In this document: in pieces, positions 48,296 through 55,696 of the stretch | How the letters are laid out: each line of letters opens with the position of its first letter | Numbering within the stretch: position 1 is the first letter of the stretch | NCBI RefSeq assembly: GCF_025642115.1 | Contig: NZ_CP106753.1 | Span: forward strand, 2,999,501 to 3,063,500 | Origin: Chitiniphilus purpureus | GTDB lineage: Bacteria; Pseudomonadota; Gammaproteobacteria; Burkholderiales; Chitinibacteraceae | Length of the DNA stretch: 64,000 nucleotides | Direction of reading: 5' to 3' | Position numbers and translations under genes: made by a program | Notes under the pieces: generated by a model | What the model was told of the DNA's origin: nothing | The model's input: only the letters and a program-made list of their open reading frames with translations | Databases searched by the model: none

Positions 48296-48461
48296 GCTAT
48301 CCGCTCCTTGGGCTCGTTTGCGAAGCTGCCTAACCAACGCCGCCGCGTGTTCAACCCAAGCGAGACAAGACATGGCCGGCTGCGATCTTGTGCAGGTTGC
48401 CGCTGCGCAACTGCCGGAGCAGGCTGGACAACCGGTGCAACAAATTGATCTGTTGGTATAT

Positions 48462-48501
48462 TACAAACAAACCCCACCCCAATCAACAGATTTGTTTGTA
48501 A
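48462..48501. promoter_or_regulatory. inverted repeat, putative repressor operator upstream of the Mor-family gene
   Basis: TTACAAACAAA (48462-48472) and its exact complement TTTGTTTGTAA (48491-48501) flank an 18-base spacer. It lies about 170 bases upstream of the Mor-family start. The TTTGT/ACAAA core recurs in front of the S24 repressor gene, suggesting the repressor binds both. Confidence 0.6.
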
Positions 48502-48806
48502 ACACGACAGACGGAGCCGGGTGGCGATGGACGTGGCGACGGCCGTTCATCCCTGGCGACGGTATGCTGGAGCGGTATCGACCGCCCCTTTGGCCGATGG
48601 TGGCCGGGTACCGGACCAGGACCGATGTGGCAGGTGGGACGGGGACAAGCTGCGCAGCAACCAGGCAGGTCGCCTGCATCCGCCGCCCCTGGAAATGGGG
48701 GCTAGGCCGCCGTGCACAAGGCAGCGTCAGCAGTCTGCCGGCGCCCGCGAACCGAACGTGCCGGCACACCGGACAGGCGTGACGCGATATCAGCGCATCA
48801 GAATGC

Positions 48807-48831
48807 ATCAGCCCCGCGATGCGGGGCTGAT
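48807..48831 (-). terminator. strong hairpin downstream of the repressor gene
   Basis: An 11-bp perfect stem (48807-48817 with 48821-48831) with a three-base loop, 52 bases after the repressor stop. There is no clear T-run, so termination efficiency is uncertain. Confidence 0.6.
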
Positions 48832-48883
48832 CAACAGGAAAATGGCGTGACGCCTGGCACAACATGCGCCGCATGGCACGGGG

Positions 48884-49660
48884 TCATACGCCGCCGCTTA
48901 CCGCCACGACGCGGCCGATGATCTGCAGCTCGCCCAAATGTTCAGGCAAGAGGCGCCGCTCCGGATGCTTGGCTTCATTGTCCGAATGCAGCACGATCAC
49001 GCCGCCCGGCTCCTTGTACAGACGCTTGACGAAGAATTCGCCCTGCCAGCTCAGCGCGTAGACCTTGCCGTCCTGGATCGCCGTCTGCTTGTAGTCGATC
49101 ACCAGGCTGTCACCGTCGCAGATACGCGGCTCCATGCTGTCGCCCTCGGCCACGATGGTGGCGGAATTCTCCGGACGGATGCCCAGGCGCTCGGCCCAGC
49201 GCCGCCGGAACGCATTGCGCTGCCCCTCGTGATCGATTTCCCACATCACCGTGCCCGTGCTGCCACAGGCAGCTTTCACATTAAGACGAGGAATGAAGAC
49301 GTACAGGCCGGCATCGAGCTCATCCTCGTTGTCCCATACCGTCACCGGCCGCGCCGCCACCGGCGCCACATTGGCCTGCACCTGCACCGCATCGGTCCTG
49401 GCCGGCACAGGGTACCCCACGTTGCCGACCGCGTCGCCCTGGCCGGTGGCCAGCCATTCGGCCGAAACGCCCAGATAGCGGGCAATCGCCGGGGTATGCC
49501 GGCTGCCGCCGGCACCGTTGCGGGCGTCGCACAGATATTGGATCGACTGTGGCTTGACCGCCACCGCGCGTGCCAGCTCGGTCTGACCCACCACGGCACG
49601 GCCGCGTGTCAATTGCAAATCATGCATCGCCCACGAGAGGCGTTCGCTATACGTTTTCAT
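48884..49660 (-). CDS. S24-type self-cleaving phage-like repressor (LexA/CI-like)
   Basis: A 258-residue protein with an N-terminal helix-turn-helix (about 22-65, GQTELARAVAVKPQSIQYL) and a C-terminal S24 peptidase domain (about 120-255). The catalytic pair is Ser175 in EGDSMEP and Lys212 in FFVKRLY. An A-C-G sequence at 131-133 is a plausible self-cleavage site (Ala-Gly or Cys-Gly in the family), so the repressor could be inactivated by RecA after DNA damage. It is divergent from the lipoprotein gene, and inverted repeats at 49691-49714 lie just upstream of its start. Related prophage repressors are the best match. Confidence 0.85.
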   Translation of the reverse strand: MKTYSERLSWAMHDLQLTRGRAVVGQTELARAVAVKPQSIQYLCDARNGAGGSRHTPAIARYLGVSAEWLATGQGDAVGNVGYPVPARTDAVQVQANVAPVAARPVTVWDNEDELDAGLYVFIPRLNVKAACGSTGTVMWEIDHEGQRNAFRRRWAERLGIRPENSATIVAEGDSMEPRICDGDSLVIDYKQTAIQDGKVYALSWQGEFFVKRLYKEPGGVIVLHSDNEAKHPERRLLPEHLGELQIIGRVVAVSGGV

Positions 49661-50109
49661 TGCCCAGTCATATGCGATAGAGACACAAGAATATTTGTAA
49701 TCATAAACAAATATGTTTGTCGATCACAAGTAGCGGACGAATTCAGCAGGATGGGAATGCTACCTGCCACAGTTACAGAATCCACCAGTGCTGCTGAAAC
49801 CGCCCTGCTGCGCGCGTACCGTCAACCACTGCCAGCGCAAGGAGCGTGGCCCATTGAGTCAGGCATGCACAGCGTTCATCGTTTCTATAACGGATGCCAA
49901 AGGTCTGGAACAAAGTATTGCGTCACGGAACAATACAGAGATATGAAAGCGCCGTGCTTGTCTTGCTTACCCCATTTCCTGCTGTTATCCGCTCCTTTCC
50001 CACCATTGGCAGTCGGCGCTTGTTGGCAACGACGCCATAAAAAAACAACGGGTCTGGCAGGGATTTTGTTTTGTACTGATCTGGCAAGCCTGCATCCCAC
50101 AAGGAACCG
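49661..50109. other. regulatory region upstream of the repressor gene
   Basis: About 450 bases between divergent genes. It holds the repressor's operator (annotated separately) and no clear gene. An open frame starting near 49751 (MGMLPATVTE) has only a weak ribosome-binding site and an irregular composition, so I leave it out; a small cro-like gene here cannot be excluded. Confidence 0.5.
49691..49714. promoter_or_regulatory. inverted repeat, putative auto-operator of the S24 repressor gene
   Basis: ATATTTGT (49691-49698) and ACAAATAT (49707-49714) form a perfect 8-bp inverted repeat with an eight-base spacer, 31 bases before the repressor ATG. A further GTTTGT follows at 49715-49720. It shares TTTGT/ACAAA half-sites with 48462-48501. 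Confidence 0.65.
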
Positions 50110-50805
50110 ATGTCCAATCGCCTATCCTTGGCGTACCCCCTGAGTGCTGCCTTTGTGCTGGCATTGGTGATTGCCGGCTGCGGCAGCACACCAGCTTCAC
50201 CGTCCGGTGACGGGGCTTATCGCGTACAGCGTGGCGATACGCTGTACCGGATTGCACGCCAACATGGGCGCAGCACGGACGAGTTGGCGCGCTGGAACGG
50301 CTTGGCCGATCCGGGCGATATCCGCGTGGGACAATGGCTGCGGCTCACGCCACCCGGCGTAGCGGCACACGCCCGTGGCGCCGACCGCGCGCATGCGGCA
50401 TCCGCCGGTCAACCACACGCTGCGCTGCCTTCCCCCAACCGGATCGCACTGACGTGGCCTGTTGACGGTGCGGTCATTGCCCGGTTCAACGGCAACCATA
50501 GCAAAGGACTCGATCTTGCCGGGGCCCGTGGCAGCACGGTGCGGGCGGCAGCGGCGGGCAAGGTGGTGTATGCCGGCACCGGCATCCGCAGTTACGGCAG
50601 GCTGCTCATCGTCAAGCACCGGGACGACTATCTGACCGCCTACGCCCACAATGAAACCTTGCTGGTAGCCGAGGGGGAGGCGGTACGGCAGGGCCAGCCG
50701 ATCGCCACCATGGGCGACAGCGGTACCGATGGGGTCAAGCTGCACTTCGAATTGCGCCGGCAAGGCAAAGCCATCGATCCGCTGCCGTTTCTGCCGCCGC
50801 GTTGA
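50110..50805 (+). CDS. NlpD-like LysM / LytM lipoprotein (amidase activator type)
   Basis: A 231-residue lipoprotein: lipobox VIAGCGS with the lipidated Cys24, a LysM domain (about 37-80, YRVQRGDTLYRIARQHG) and a LytM/M23 domain (about 115-228). The LytM fold lacks the first zinc-ligand His: the place of HxxxD reads SKGLDLAG, as in E. coli NlpD. Proteins of this type do not cut peptidoglycan themselves but activate AmiA/B/C-type amidases during cell separation. Unlike the usual layout, no surE-pcm-rpoS neighbours are here, so it resembles YgeR/ActS as much as NlpD. Confidence 0.88.
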   Translation: MSNRLSLAYPLSAAFVLALVIAGCGSTPASPSGDGAYRVQRGDTLYRIARQHGRSTDELARWNGLADPGDIRVGQWLRLTPPGVAAHARGADRAHAASAGQPHAALPSPNRIALTWPVDGAVIARFNGNHSKGLDLAGARGSTVRAAAAGKVVYAGTGIRSYGRLLIVKHRDDYLTAYAHNETLLVAEGEAVRQGQPIATMGDSGTDGVKLHFELRRQGKAIDPLPFLPPR

Positions 50806-50843
50806 CCCGGCCGGCGGCAGGCTGACAGCCCCGGTGGTCGGTA

Positions 50844-51212
50844 TCAGCGGCGCGGCCGGGCCAGCTGGCTGCCGACGCGCCGGTCGCTCTTACGCCGCGC
50901 CACCCTGGCCGGCACCGCTCGCGCGCTGGCAATACGGGTGGCGCCGGCCGGGCTGAGCTGATGCAGCTTGTACAGATAGATGCCCTGGCCCACCAGTGCG
51001 GTAGTGAGCCCAAGCACATTGACCAGTACGAACAATGCATCACCGATCAGGTAGCTGTAGAGCATGAAACCGGCTGATGCGCACATCTGGCCGGCAAACA
51101 GCCAGCCCGAGACCCCGTTCAGGTCGGTGCTGTGCCATTGGATGTAGATCTGCCGGATCAGCGTGGCGATCAGGATCAATGCGCTGACCAGGCCGATGAT
51201 CTGAATAGGCAT
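50844..51212 (-). CDS. SemiSWEET / PQ-loop family small transporter
   Basis: A 122-residue inner-membrane protein with three hydrophobic helices (about 4-25, 40-60 and 65-85), the three-helix architecture of bacterial SemiSWEET sugar transporters, which work as dimers. A basic C-terminal tail of about 30 residues (rich in Arg) follows. Substrate is unknown. It is 20 bases downstream of the SDR gene, in the same direction. Confidence 0.75.
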   Translation of the reverse strand: MPIQIIGLVSALILIATLIRQIYIQWHSTDLNGVSGWLFAGQMCASAGFMLYSYLIGDALFVLVNVLGLTTALVGQGIYLYKLHQLSPAGATRIASARAVPARVARRKSDRRVGSQLARPRR

Positions 51213-51232
51213 GGGTTTCCCTGGCTATGACG

Positions 51233-52087
51233 TCAACCGTTGATGACCTCTCCACCATTGGGATGCAGCACCTGCCCGGCCATGTAGGATGCGTCGTCGC
51301 TGGCCAGGAAGACATAGCAGGGCGCAACTTCGTCAGGCTGGCCGGGACGCTGCATCGGCACGCTGCTGCCGTGCTGACTGGTACGCTCGTCGTCGAACGA
51401 GGCCGGGATCAGCGGGGTCCAGATCGGGCCGGGCGCCACGGCGTTGACCCGGATACCGTCCTTCAATGCCGCCTGCGCCAGGGAGCGGGTGAAGGCCACG
51501 ATCGCACCCTTGGTCGAGGCATAGTCCAACAGCTGCGGGCTGCCGCGATAGGCAGTGACCGAGGTGGTATTGATGATGCGGCCACCCTGCTTCAGATGGG
51601 GATAGGCCGCCTGGGTAAGGTAGAACATCGAAAACACGTTGACGGCAAAGGTCTTTTCCAGCTGCTGCCGGGTGATGTCGACGATCGAAGGCTGGGGATA
51701 CTGCTGCGCCGCATTGTTGACGAGGATGTCCAGTCGACCGAAGGCTTCGACAGTGTGGGACACGGCGCTGCGGCAGAACACCTGATCGGCGATATCGCCG
51801 GCGAGCGCAAGACAGCGCCGCCCTTCGGCTTCCACCAAGCGCTGCGTTTCATGCGCGTCCTGGACTTCGTCCAGATAGACAATGGCGACATCCGCACCTT
51901 CCTTGGCAAAGGCGACCGCGACCGCCCGGCCGATCCCGCTATCGCCTCCGGTGATCAGCGCGACCTGGCCCAACAGCTTGCCGGCCGCCTTGTAGTTGCG
52001 CATGCCCGACTCCGGACGCGGGTGCATCGCGGCCTCGCTGCCGGGCTGGTGATCCTGATGTTGCGGGGGCAGGGTTTGCTGGGACAT
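51233..52087 (-). CDS. short-chain dehydrogenase/reductase, YghA-like
   Basis: A 284-residue SDR with an unusual N-terminal extension (about 40 residues, Gln/Pro-rich) before the Rossmann motif TGGDSGIGRAVAV. Cofactor-binding NNAAQQY and the catalytic YASTKGA (Tyr-x3-Lys) with SVTAYRG for the active-site Ser are intact. This arrangement matches E. coli YghA and general-stress SDRs (GsiB/YhdF-like), which reduce aldehydes or keto compounds with NADPH. The ATG at 52087 has GGAGGAG upstream. Substrate unknown. Confidence 0.9.
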   Translation of the reverse strand: MSQQTLPPQHQDHQPGSEAAMHPRPESGMRNYKAAGKLLGQVALITGGDSGIGRAVAVAFAKEGADVAIVYLDEVQDAHETQRLVEAEGRRCLALAGDIADQVFCRSAVSHTVEAFGRLDILVNNAAQQYPQPSIVDITRQQLEKTFAVNVFSMFYLTQAAYPHLKQGGRIINTTSVTAYRGSPQLLDYASTKGAIVAFTRSLAQAALKDGIRVNAVAPGPIWTPLIPASFDDERTSQHGSSVPMQRPGQPDEVAPCYVFLASDDASYMAGQVLHPNGGEVING

Positions 52088-52161
52088 GGCTCCTCCGGGA
52101 TAGCAAAAACGCAAGGCAGCAAAACGCCCGCAATACGCGGTGGCATTGCGGGCGGTTGTGC

Positions 52162-52782
52162 TTAGTGCCTGATGGTGGGGTCCAGCGTGGTGTCGCTGTC
52201 TTCCCAATAAGGGCGGGTGCGATAGGCTGCGTGCACCTGGCTCGCCCAGGTCATGTCGGCCATGCTCGGCCAATGATCCTTGTCGAAGCCTTCTGCTTCC
52301 TTGAACTGGCTCTTGTCTGCCTCAAGGATGAAACACTTGTTGTCGGCATCCAGGGTCAACGCGCCCCACGGAATGGCGAACAGCTTGTCGCCGATACCGA
52401 GAAAGCCACCGACCGACAACACGGCATAGGCGATCTGCCCCCGCTGCACGTCAAGCATGATGCCCTTGATGTCACCGAGCTTGTCGCCCTGGCCATTGAC
52501 CACCTCGTCGCCTTCCAGCGAGTCGGCCAGCATCAGGAACGGTCCCGGACCGTCGCCCTGCAGCGATTCCGAGCGGCCGACGACGCGCGCCCCTTGTGTG
52601 CTTGCGCCCACCGGACGTGCGGCCGGCGTGGTGAGACCGCCTTCATCGTATTCATCGGACACGCCGCCGGGCACACCCTGGGAGCGGCCCAGGTCCGAGG
52701 ATTGACCGGGGATGCGCGACGATGATGTATCCAGCGGACTGTTGGTGGATTGATTCGGGTTGTAGGGATTGTTCTGGCTCAT
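52162..52782 (-). CDS. PRC-barrel domain protein
   Basis: A 206-residue soluble protein with a PRC-barrel (about residues 75-150, LEGDEVVNGQGDKLGDIKGIMLD...) followed by a region around DADNKCFILEADKSQFKEAEGF and a Trp-rich C-terminus. The N-terminal 60 residues are Asn/Ser/Gly-rich and probably disordered. PRC-barrel proteins bind RNA or regulatory partners; stress-associated YsnF-type proteins often have one. AAGGAG precedes the ATG at 52782. It probably shares a stress-type expression pattern with its SDR neighbour; this is inference. Confidence 0.87.
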   Translation of the reverse strand: MSQNNPYNPNQSTNSPLDTSSSRIPGQSSDLGRSQGVPGGVSDEYDEGGLTTPAARPVGASTQGARVVGRSESLQGDGPGPFLMLADSLEGDEVVNGQGDKLGDIKGIMLDVQRGQIAYAVLSVGGFLGIGDKLFAIPWGALTLDADNKCFILEADKSQFKEAEGFDKDHWPSMADMTWASQVHAAYRTRPYWEDSDTTLDPTIRH

Positions 52783-53236
52783 GGCGCTACTCCTTGGCGA
52801 AGTTGCAGGATTGCGCCGCATGTGCGGCACCTTGCCCAGCAAGGCAGCAAGGGCCGTGCCATACTGGCCGGCTTGGCCTCTGGGGCGGCCTTCACGCGAC
52901 GGCGGCAAAAGCGGTTGGCCCGCCCCGTGCCACGGTCATTGCGGCCTGGCGCTTTCATGGTGCCGCGCCTGCCTCAAAAGCAGCTTCAGCCTCACTTTCC
53001 GCCCTGCCGGGCCGTGGCTTCCCCCACCTGGCTCATCCACCCGTTGTGGATGGCGTGGCCATTGGCGCGGTGCCACTTGGTCCCGCGGTAAAAGTTACGC
53101 CAGGGGATGTAATTCATGCAGCCAGGCCAGATGCTGTCCAATGCAGCGTTGCGGCGACCAGCGGTGAGCGCGCCTTGCAAGCCGGAATGCTAGTTGCTAG
53201 TACAACAGCGCCTTTGTCCTCTTCGGAGCTTTTACC
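52783..53236. other. 454-base region upstream of the PRC-barrel gene
   Basis: Between the PRC-barrel gene and the 80-residue gene. One small minus-strand frame (52992-53117) is listed with low confidence. I see no other gene and no clear promoter; part of it should hold the promoter of the PRC-barrel gene. Confidence 0.45.
52992..53117 (-). CDS. possible small protein, 41 residues
   Basis: An ATG-initiated frame starting MNYIPWRNFYRGTKWHRANG, rich in aromatic residues and with third positions resembling the surrounding genes. There is no convincing Shine-Dalgarno sequence, no neighbour in the same operon and no family I recognise. It may be spurious. Confidence 0.25.
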   Translation of the reverse strand: MNYIPWRNFYRGTKWHRANGHAIHNGWMSQVGEATARQGGK

Positions 53237-53479
53237 ATGCGTCTTCTGCCTCCCCGCTCGCGCACGCATCGTCTGGCGCATTCGCGCAAGGAAACCGACG
53301 TGGCGATCGAAAAGCCGTCCAATCCGGCGTCGATCAACGAAGCCATCATCGAACAGTTCAACGAGGACGACATGACTATCCCGGAAGAAGAAACCTCGAC
53401 TGCAACCGTGCCGCCGCACCTGCCCGGCCACCACGGGCAACGGGGCCTGCACCGTTGGTCGCGGCCCACGCTGCATTGA
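53237..53479 (+). CDS. small hypothetical protein, 80 residues
   Basis: GGAG lies eight bases before the ATG at 53237 and an intrinsic terminator begins 20 bases after the stop, so the short frame has a complete gene structure. The N-terminus is basic (MRLLPPRSRTHRLAHSRKE), the middle is acidic (IIEQFNEDDMTIPEEE) and the C-terminus is His/Arg-rich. There is no transmembrane helix. Not recognised. Confidence 0.65.
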   Translation: MRLLPPRSRTHRLAHSRKETDVAIEKPSNPASINEAIIEQFNEDDMTIPEEETSTATVPPHLPGHHGQRGLHRWSRPTLH

Positions 53480-53498
53480 CGCGCATCCGTTGCGCATG

Positions 53499-53529
53499 AA
53501 ACGGCCCGGGTGAACCGGGCCGTTTTTTT
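53499..53529 (+). terminator. intrinsic terminator after the 80-residue gene
   Basis: ACGGCCCGG (53501-53509) pairs with CCGGGCCGT (53515-53523), extended by AA/TT, and is followed by a T-run. It also lies just behind the convergent DUF4142 gene and may serve it. Confidence 0.9.
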
Positions 53530-53548
53530 GCGGTGCCGTCAGCGTGCG

Positions 53549-54106
53549 CTACTTGTCGTGCCCGCCCTTCTGCAGGCTGCGCACATGCTTCAAATGCGCC
53601 TGCAGCTTGGGCAGTGTCTCGGCAGCGAATTTCTTCAGGTCCGCGTCCTTTCCCGACTTGGCCTGCTTGCTGAACAGATCGATGGCCTCCTCGTGTGCCT
53701 CACGCTGCTGCTTCAGGAACGCCTCGTCAAATGCCGTGCCCGACTTGCCTTCCAGCTCCGCCAGCTTCTTGCGGTTCGCTTCGCCCGGCTCGCTGGGGAC
53801 CGAGAGGTTCTTCAAGCCGGCCAACGTGTTGAGACGCTCGTTCGCCTTGGTGTGATCGTCGATCAGCATGTTGGCGAGCTGGCGGACACCGTCGGTGGAC
53901 GTCTTCTTCAGCGCCATTCTGCCGGCTTCCACCTCGGCCAAGCCTGACGCACCGGCCTTGGCCACGAAATCCGTATCCATCTTGTGCACACCCGAAGGTT
54001 CAACCTTGGCGGGCGGCGCCTTGGTGACCGGGTCAGCCGAAATCGCAAACGCGGGATACGCAGCCAGCGCGGCAACAAGACAAGTGATCTGCAAGCGATG
54101 TTTCAT
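53549..54106 (-). CDS. periplasmic DUF4142 domain protein
   Basis: A 185-residue protein with a signal peptide (cut near AYPAFA, residue 21) and an all-helical DUF4142 domain (about 43-180): FVAKAGASGLAEVEAGRMALKK and VRQLANMLIDDHTKANERLN. The two-segment helical bundle resembles a ferritin-like fold with acidic and His residues. Function is unknown; the family is common in stress or envelope settings. Confidence 0.88.
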   Translation of the reverse strand: MKHRLQITCLVAALAAYPAFAISADPVTKAPPAKVEPSGVHKMDTDFVAKAGASGLAEVEAGRMALKKTSTDGVRQLANMLIDDHTKANERLNTLAGLKNLSVPSEPGEANRKKLAELEGKSGTAFDEAFLKQQREAHEEAIDLFSKQAKSGKDADLKKFAAETLPKLQAHLKHVRSLQKGGHDK

Positions 54107-54264
54107 GGACAGCCCTCCAGGTTACGGCCCGCCCGTGCCACAGCAACATGAACGTTGGATACGTGCCACACGCTGGCGCACACACTTCAACCTTGTGCAG
54201 GCACAGCCGTACCGTCGCATTCACCTGGGTATTGCTGATGCCACCGCGGCATTGAGCAGGCGTT

Positions 54265-54297
54265 CAAACAAAACAAGGGCGGGTCGCCGCCCGCCCT
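54265..54297 (-). terminator. intrinsic terminator after the 43-residue gene
   Basis: On the minus strand an 8-bp GC-rich stem (54297-54290 with 54283-54276) with a six-base loop is followed by TTGTTTTGTTT. A second hairpin (54300-54323) precedes it. It gives the small gene at 54335 a defined end. Confidence 0.8.
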
Positions 54298-54334
54298 ATA
54301 TTGCGATCCTTGAAGATCGCAATCGATCAGTGCA

Positions 54335-54466
54335 TCAGGACTTGCGGTCCTGCCGCTGCTGGTTGCTGCCCTGCTCGGAACCTTGGTTCCGATTGGAGCC
54401 CTTGCTGTTGCGGCTGTTGCTGTCGGCATTACGGTCCTGCTTGTTGTCCTGGCGTTGGTTCGGCAT
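54335..54466 (-). CDS. small Gln/Asn/Arg-rich hydrophilic protein, 43 residues
   Basis: AAGGAG precedes the ATG at 54466, and a terminator follows 38 bases after the stop. The protein begins MPNQRQDNKQDRNADSNSRN and is nearly all Gln, Asn, Arg, Ser and Gly, so it is expected to be disordered and nucleic-acid-like in charge. It is too short to fit a family I know. The gene structure argues that it is expressed. Confidence 0.65.
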   Translation of the reverse strand: MPNQRQDNKQDRNADSNSRNSKGSNRNQGSEQGSNQQRQDRKS

Positions 54467-54684
54467 GACATTACTCCTTGAGCAGTTCATCGAAATGCGA
54501 CCGGTGATTTCCGATCACGCCTGTTACCTCGCAAGTTGCGTGCCATGTTCTGCGTTCCATCAGCGCAGCCTTTTCAAAGAGGCTGAAAGCTGCAGTGCGC
54601 AATATTTTCAGAGATGTTTGTAACAATGCCAGTTGTTTCAATGACTTGCCGTCACAAAAACTCCTGTTGCAGTGCGCCAGACAC

Positions 54685-54730
54685 AGCAGGCATGAAAAAC
54701 CCGCCCGAAGGCGGGTTTTTCATGCCTGCT
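54685..54730. terminator. bidirectional terminator: perfect 21-bp inverted repeat
   Basis: A 21-base stem (54685-54705 with 54710-54730) with a CGAA loop. A/T tracts flank its GC core, so it can stop transcription in both directions. It lies seven bases after the stop of the minus-strand gene at 54737. Confidence 0.92.
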
Positions 54731-54736
54731 CTTGCC

Positions 54737-55009
54737 TCAATAGCGTGGCTTGAGCTGGCTGCTCTCGTCGAATGTGCCTCCGGCGTTGGTATTGGCCGCC
54801 CGGGTATCGACATCGGTCGCGCCACTATTGGCGTTGGACGTGTTGACACCTTCGTTGTAGCGCTGCGCGTCAAAGCTCGGATCGGTGGTTACAGCCGCGC
54901 TGTCTTCGTTGAGAACCCCGCGATTGTCGTTGATTGCTGCCACCGACGACACCGACGCCGCCACCAGCAGCGAAGCGAACAGCTTGGAGGCCATAGATAC
55001 GGTCGACAT
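54737..55009 (-). CDS. small exported protein, 90 residues
   Basis: A signal peptide (MSTVSMASKLFASLLVAASV, cut near VAA) is followed by a short mature part rich in Asn, Asp, Thr and Gly, ending FDESSQLKPRY. AAAGGAG precedes the ATG at 55009, and a strong bidirectional terminator lies just downstream. I do not recognise the family. Its AT/Asn-rich composition and small size resemble stress-induced periplasmic or envelope peptides. Confidence 0.7.
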   Translation of the reverse strand: MSTVSMASKLFASLLVAASVSSVAAINDNRGVLNEDSAAVTTDPSFDAQRYNEGVNTSNANSGATDVDTRAANTNAGGTFDESSQLKPRY

Positions 55010-55277
55010 GATCGTCTCCTTTGTTGTTGAAGTACCTGCGCTGCCTACGCAGCAACAGCCATGCCAAGCCTGCGGCGCCAGGCAAGCGCCTGCCGCCGCT
55101 GTGTCTGTACGTGGGCAATGTGACCAGGCCCTCCTGGCACCTCTGCAATTTCTGCACGTCGCAATGCAAAAAAGCATGCGGCACCGCCCCGCCTGTGCCT
55201 GCACAGCGTGTTGGCACAGACGCTGCTTCGCATCCAATGTGTCGTTGACCGACCCGCCATTACAAGGAGAACCGATC

Positions 55278-55544
55278 ATGCGGACTCAGCACCATGACAA
55301 TCAGTACGGCCCGGCGCCACCGCGCGATCAGATCCGGGCACACCGTAACGGTGATGTTGCGGAAGATGAGCAGGGCGCCTGCGCCACCGATGTGCCTACG
55401 TCGGCCGCGGTGCGCGAGGAAAACCAGGACTACGTGCGTCACTTCTGTAATGACGACGCGTACCAGCAGTGGCTGCGTCGGGCCAGACGCGAGGTACCGG
55501 CCCCGACCCCAGGTCTTGGCGACGAGCCGGACCCGACCCATTGA
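55278..55544 (+). CDS. small hypothetical protein, 88 residues
   Basis: AAGGAG lies at the right distance before the ATG at 55278. The protein is hydrophilic and charged (MRTQHHDNQYGPAPPRDQIR start, with VREENQDYVRHFCNDDAYQQ in the middle) and ends with Pro/Asp. There is no signal peptide or membrane helix. Family not recognised. It is divergent from the exported 90-residue protein and convergent with phaR. Confidence 0.65.
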   Translation: MRTQHHDNQYGPAPPRDQIRAHRNGDVAEDEQGACATDVPTSAAVREENQDYVRHFCNDDAYQQWLRRARREVPAPTPGLGDEPDPTH

Positions 55545-55643
55545 CAGGCAATGTGAGGCAGCAGGGGCCGACGCCCTGCCATGGGTGAGGAAACTGTCAG
55601 GCCCCGGTTGGTTCGGGGTTTGACAGGCGTGGCAGGCCATAAG

Positions 55644-55677
55644 CGATACGGGCGTGTCAGTCGACACGCCCGTATCG
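55644..55677. terminator. strong hairpin between the 88-residue gene and phaR
   Basis: A 15-bp perfect stem (55644-55658 with 55663-55677) and an AGTC loop. No T-run is present, but its position between convergent genes, 100 bases after one stop and 20 before the other, fits a shared transcription stop. Confidence 0.7.
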
Positions 55678-55696
55678 TCATGGGGTCAAACCTGAC

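Larger units (their letters stand above)
48296..48883. other. 588-base region between Mor-family gene and repressor gene
   Basis: No credible gene on either strand; open frames here have atypical composition. It contains the long inverted repeat TTACAAACAAA ... TTTGTTTGTAA (48462-48501) upstream of the Mor-family gene and a hairpin at 48807-48831 behind the repressor gene. Confidence 0.55.

Noticed and set aside
48461..48874. A 137-residue minus-strand frame between the Mor-family and repressor genes
   Set aside because: Contains the inverted repeat region and lacks normal codon use; a regulatory interval is more likely.
49751..50143. A plus-strand frame (MGMLPATVTE...) in the position of a cro-like gene opposite the repressor
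   Set aside because: Weak ribosome-binding site and irregular codon use; it overlaps the start of the lipoprotein gene. Kept only as a possibility.
54187..54471. A 94-residue minus-strand frame overlapping the 43-residue gene
   Set aside because: Out of frame with the well-supported short gene that has AAGGAG at the right distance, and rich in Thr/Arg/Ala typical of shadow frames.
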